This document shows positions 7,348-9,764 of a stretch of DNA of 9,764 bases, piece by piece. This stretch comes from CAG-826 sp964546565 (GTDB lineage Bacteria > Bacillota_I > Bacilli_A > RFN20 > CAG-826): assembly GCA_964546565.1 (NCBI GenBank), contig CAZJKC010000054.1, positions 1 through 9,764 of the forward strand, in the 5' to 3' direction. A program made the position numbers and the translations under genes. Position 1 is the stretch's first letter. Each line of letters begins with the position of its first letter. The notes under the pieces were generated by a model. It saw only the letters and a list, made by a program, of their open reading frames with translations. It made no database searches and was not told where the DNA came from.

Positions 7348-7666
7348 TCAAGAATTTGAATTAGTCATTTGTATTGTTAATAAAGGATACACCGACTTAG
7401 TAATGGAAGCTGCTTCACGTTCTGGAGCTCGTGGGGGAACTGTCATTACCGCTCGTGGATCAGGCAATGAAGAAGCCGAAAAACTATATGGTATTACTAT
7501 TACTCCTGAAAAAGAAATTGTCCTTATTGTAGTACCTAAAGAGATTAAAGATAATGTTTTAAAAGAAATCTATTTAGATGCTGGATTAGATACTCAAGGA
7601 CAAGGTATAGCTTTTACTTTACCAATTGATGAAGCCGTTGGTATTAAATTAAATCACAATGAGTAG
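7337..7666 (+). CDS. PII-like signalling protein, second of a pair
   Basis: A 109-residue PII-family protein, close to the usual 112-residue length. Strand FELVICIVNKGYTDLVMEAA (7-26) opens the fold, followed by GARGGTVITARGSG (30-43) and a T-loop region EEAEKLYGITITPEKE (45-60), strand IVLIVV (61-66), helix KEIKDNVLKEIYLDAG, and the closing GQGIAFTLPIDEAVGI (88-103). The GARGGTVI/ARG pattern and the following EAEKLYGI..PEKE are typical of non-GlnB PII-like proteins encoded beside membrane proteins. The canonical TG-x-x-GDGKIF B-loop is absent, so ligand chemistry may differ from ATP/2-oxoglutarate sensing. The ATG lies within the last codons of the preceding gene (11-base overlap), served by GAGGTG (7324-7329) seven bases upstream; translation is probably coupled. 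The partner protein has only loosely similar sequence outside the GIAFT motif, so hetero-oligomers are plausible but unproven. Confidence 0.85.
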   Translation: MENNQEFELVICIVNKGYTDLVMEAASRSGARGGTVITARGSGNEEAEKLYGITITPEKEIVLIVVPKEIKDNVLKEIYLDAGLDTQGQGIAFTLPIDEAVGIKLNHNE

Positions 7667-7719
7667 AAAAGAAATTGTCTTAGATATTGTAAAATTATAT
7701 ATTAAGGAGGCTAAATCTA

Positions 7720-9348
7720 ATGCCAAACTTTATTAAAAAAATGCGCTTATGGATTAATAAACATCAATCTTTATATTTTACTTTATCATTGTTATTTGGT
7801 TTGATATTATTAGATGCTTTAATTTTTATTAGAATTAATAATCAAATGCGCTTGATTACTATTCTAATCATTTGCTATTTAATTATTTTATTATGTGGTT
7901 CTTTATTCTTTATATTTTTCAAAAGAACTAATAATGTTGATGAAAAGCAATATCCTTCTAATAATCAATTATTAAACAATGAAAAAACAAAGTTTAGCTT
8001 ATTTCGTAAAATAAGAAAAATATGGCAAATTTGTTGTCAACGGATTGATACATTTTTTAATACTATTTATATTAAATTTCGCCATCTTTTAAATAATTAT
8101 GGCTATTGGTTATTTGCTAGTGTGATACTAATTCTTGCCATTATTGCTCGTTATTGCTTTGTACGATTTCCTAGTAATGATTTGCATTGGTGCATCTTTA
8201 AGTGGATTGAAAACTTTCGTAATAATGGTGGATTAAAGTATTTATCAGCAATGCAAGGTGATTATCCCCCATTCTATATGACTTTGCTGGCTCTTATTAG
8301 TTATTTACCTAAAGGACCTGCTGTATCAGGATATGGTAATTCTTCTTATGATAATTACAATCTATATGATATGATTTATGTTAAATCATTAAGTTTTATT
8401 TTTGATATCTTACTTGCCATTGGAATATATAAAATTGTTAAGTTATATCATAAAGATAACAAACCATTATGCCTAGCTGCTTTTGCCATTCCTTTATTCT
8501 TACCGACTGTCTTTACTAATTCAGCCATTTGGGGCCAATGTGACTCTATGTATGTCGGCTTAGTTGTCTGGTGCGTTTATAGTGCTTTAAATGGTAACTT
8601 CTTTAAATCAGGAGTATTCTTAGGACTCGCCTTTGCGCACAAATTACAAACCATATTTATTATTCCATTTCTTGGTTATTTATGGTTGCGTAATCGATAT
8701 CAACTACGATCTTTTATTGTTGCTGGTTTAGTTTTATTTATTACTTTTATCCCATGCTTACTAGCGGGAGCGTCTCTATCATCGGCACTTGGAAAATATG
8801 GTACATTAACAATTGAATATCCTAATCCTAATTACAATTCTGGATCATTATATACATTCATACAAGATATTTATTATTCAAACTCAGATGCCATTTATAA
8901 AACACAAACCTACAATTTAATACATTATACAGGTATGGCTTTTGGTTTAGCAGTTACTATTATGGCTTTAGTTATTATTTTCAAAAAGAACATTAAACCT
9001 ACTAAAGAAGCAATGACTGGGGTGGCCGCATTATTTGCAATGCTAATGCCATTTGTCCTTCCTCATATGCATGAAAGATATTTCTATATGGGAGAAATAA
9101 TGGTTGTTATTTATTGTTTGACAAGCAAGAAAAAATATTATCTCATACCACTTGTACAATTATCCGGCATTATTACTTATATGCCTTATATATTTAATTC
9201 TAATTTCTTTCCTCAAAATTCGCTATTCTCATTAAGAATTGCAACAATTATTAACTTTATAATAATCTATATTATTTGGATGGATATAATGAAAAATCCC
9301 CGCTATAAAAAGGAATTGGATGATTTAAATCAACTAGTTACGGAATAA
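7720..9348 (+). CDS. GT-C-type polytopic glycosyltransferase (mannosyltransferase-like)
   Basis: A 542-residue integral membrane protein resembling bacterial Gpi18/Alg6-8/DUF2029-like glycosyltransferases, which use polyprenyl-phosphate sugars on the outer face of the membrane. Two N-terminal helices (about 17-38 and 45-68) and a polar/basic linker (69-125) precede the catalytic part, with about ten further helices. Landmarks: Asp154 in FPSNDLHW (150-157), in the place of the catalytic acidic residue of the first outside loop; GGLKYLSAMQGDYPPFY (170-186); NSAIWGQCDS (267-276); AHKLQ (306-310); and LPHMHERYFY (447-456), the conserved Pro-x-MHERY element of this group. The N-terminal two-helix extension is longer than in a minimal family member. 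AAGGAGG (7704-7710) sits nine bases before the ATG. The 53-base gap to the PII-like gene lacks a good promoter or terminator, so read-through is possible. Donor, acceptor and product (cell-wall glycan, glycolipid or glycoprotein) are not readable from sequence. Confidence 0.82.
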   Translation: MPNFIKKMRLWINKHQSLYFTLSLLFGLILLDALIFIRINNQMRLITILIICYLIILLCGSLFFIFFKRTNNVDEKQYPSNNQLLNNEKTKFSLFRKIRKIWQICCQRIDTFFNTIYIKFRHLLNNYGYWLFASVILILAIIARYCFVRFPSNDLHWCIFKWIENFRNNGGLKYLSAMQGDYPPFYMTLLALISYLPKGPAVSGYGNSSYDNYNLYDMIYVKSLSFIFDILLAIGIYKIVKLYHKDNKPLCLAAFAIPLFLPTVFTNSAIWGQCDSMYVGLVVWCVYSALNGNFFKSGVFLGLAFAHKLQTIFIIPFLGYLWLRNRYQLRSFIVAGLVLFITFIPCLLAGASLSSALGKYGTLTIEYPNPNYNSGSLYTFIQDIYYSNSDAIYKTQTYNLIHYTGMAFGLAVTIMALVIIFKKNIKPTKEAMTGVAALFAMLMPFVLPHMHERYFYMGEIMVVIYCLTSKKKYYLIPLVQLSGIITYMPYIFNSNFFPQNSLFSLRIATIINFIIIYIIWMDIMKNPRYKKELDDLNQLVTE

Positions 9349-9436
9349 AGAAATTAAACAACTTTGTCTCTTTTTTCACACTTCTTTATTCTTCTATTTC
9401 AACTTCCAAAAAACTTTTATTATTTACTTTCTTTCA

Positions 9437-9445
9437 TGATATACT
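9437..9445 (+). promoter_or_regulatory. Extended -10 promoter of the AAA-ATPase-like gene
   Basis: TGA followed by TATACT (9440-9445) matches the extended -10 form TGnTATAmT. No good -35 is seen (TTATTA near 9417-9422 has the right distance but is weak). A start near 9451-9453 leaves a leader of about 20 bases with AAGGAGG at 9459-9465. The rest of the gap 9349-9436 is T-rich and shows no clear hairpin. Confidence 0.6.
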
Positions 9446-9455
9446 TTAATTAAAG
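9444..9455. repeat. 12-base perfect palindrome at the presumed transcription start
   Basis: CTTTAATTAAAG reads the same on both strands. It overlaps the end of the -10 element and the likely start site of the following gene, where a repressor operator could sit. In sequence this AT-rich, such a short palindrome may also arise by chance. Confidence 0.35.
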
Positions 9456-9472
9456 AAAAAGGAGGATGTTGT

Positions 9473-9764
9473 ATGGCTAATTTTTTAAATTTAGGTAATG
9501 AGAAGTTCGCAAGCATTGTTCATCAAAGAATATTTATTGATAAATCAATGTTGATTAAGTATTGTAATTTAAATATCAAGGATTATGATTCGCCTCGTTT
9601 TATGTGCGTTACGCGTCCTCGTCGTTTTGGAAAGACCATGGCGTTATCAATGCTAGAAGCATATTATTCAAAAGGTTGTGATTCTAAAGAATTATTTAAA
9701 GATTTAAAGATATATCAAGATCCTTCTTTTGAAAAGCATTTAAATCAATATAATGTCATTACTA
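9473..9764 (+). CDS. AAA-ATPase-like / PD-(D/E)XK-type protein (partial, runs off the window)
   Basis: The first 97 codons of a gene cut by the window edge, beginning MANFLNLGNEKFASIV. The pattern is that of the 'AAA-ATPase-like' family common in gut anaerobes: F(A/E)-x-I(V)...IFIDKSMLI (20-28), then FMCVTRPRRFGKTMALSML (43-61), then SKELFKDLKIY (71-81). RPRRFGKT (48-55) is the family's variant of the P-loop, with Lys54 and Thr55 as the expected nucleotide-binding residues. Full-length members are usually about 500-600 residues and carry a C-terminal DUF1703 domain related to PD-(D/E)XK nucleases; that part is not in the window and is expected, not seen. These genes often occur in many paralogous copies per genome and their biological role is unsettled. 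ATG 9473 is chosen because AAGGAGG (9459-9465) is seven bases upstream; the earlier ATG at 9466 meets a stop after four codons. Confidence 0.85.
   Translation, partial: MANFLNLGNEKFASIVHQRIFIDKSMLIKYCNLNIKDYDSPRFMCVTRPRRFGKTMALSMLEAYYSKGCDSKELFKDLKIYQDPSFEKHLNQYNVIT

Noticed and set aside
7675..7703. TTGTCT - 17 bases - TATATT as a promoter for the glycosyltransferase gene
   Set aside because: The predicted start would fall at about 7710, on the Shine-Dalgarno site, leaving no usable leader; both hexamers are also weak.
9349..9380. AAAG...CTTT followed by a T-run as a terminator for the glycosyltransferase gene
   Set aside because: Only a four-base A-T-rich stem can be drawn and the T-run starts several bases after it, so this does not support a terminator call.
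1..9764. TGA-as-tryptophan (Mycoplasma/Spiroplasma) code, given the high AT content
   Set aside because: Tryptophan is encoded by TGG throughout and the CotH-like gene ends at TGA directly after its last codon, so standard code 11 fits.

Overview
The window comes from an AT-rich, low-GC Gram-positive bacterium, most likely a Bacillota member of the Erysipelotrichales/RF39-like or related gut Bacilli type. The evidence is A/T-ending codon use, strong AAGGAGG-type ribosome binding sites, TATAAT-like promoters, an M-box magnesium riboswitch of the Firmicutes type, and a lipobox lipoprotein. TGA is used as a stop (CotH-like gene) and tryptophan is TGG, so the standard bacterial code applies and this is not a TGA-recoding Mycoplasma. 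Placement below the phylum is inference. No mobile element, tRNA, rRNA or CRISPR array was seen.

Layout, all genes on the + strand. (1) 1-2650: an extended -10 promoter, a small YcxB-like membrane protein, and a CotH-kinase-family lipoprotein 26 bases later. (2) 2651-2999: a 350-base gap without a gene. It holds a weak terminator, a promoter, a full M-box aptamer, a mutually exclusive antiterminator and an intrinsic terminator, all in front of mgtE. (3) 3000-7666: mgtE, an RluA-family pseudouridine synthase, a DUF1538 membrane protein, and two PII-like signalling proteins whose genes overlap by 11 bases. Gaps are 54, 13 and 15 bases, with no terminator seen between them. (4) 7720-9348: a GT-C-type polytopic glycosyltransferase, 53 bases further on. 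(5) 9349-9764: a gap with an extended -10 promoter and a small palindrome, then the first 97 codons of an AAA-ATPase-like/PD-(D/E)XK-type protein that runs off the window.

The most interesting unit is the DUF1538 membrane protein with two different PII-like proteins encoded directly behind it. The membrane protein is a direct tandem duplication: two nearly identical AFDSGGV..GP.T motifs lie exactly 250 residues apart, and other landmarks recur at about 245. PII-family proteins are trimeric sensors of nucleotides and metabolites that often gate a neighbouring transporter (GlnK-AmtB, SbtB-SbtA). The layout therefore suggests a channel or transporter of unknown substrate gated by a pair of diverged PII-like subunits. 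Lying downstream of a magnesium-switched mgtE with no visible terminator, it may share transcripts with the Mg2+ response. That last point is inference.
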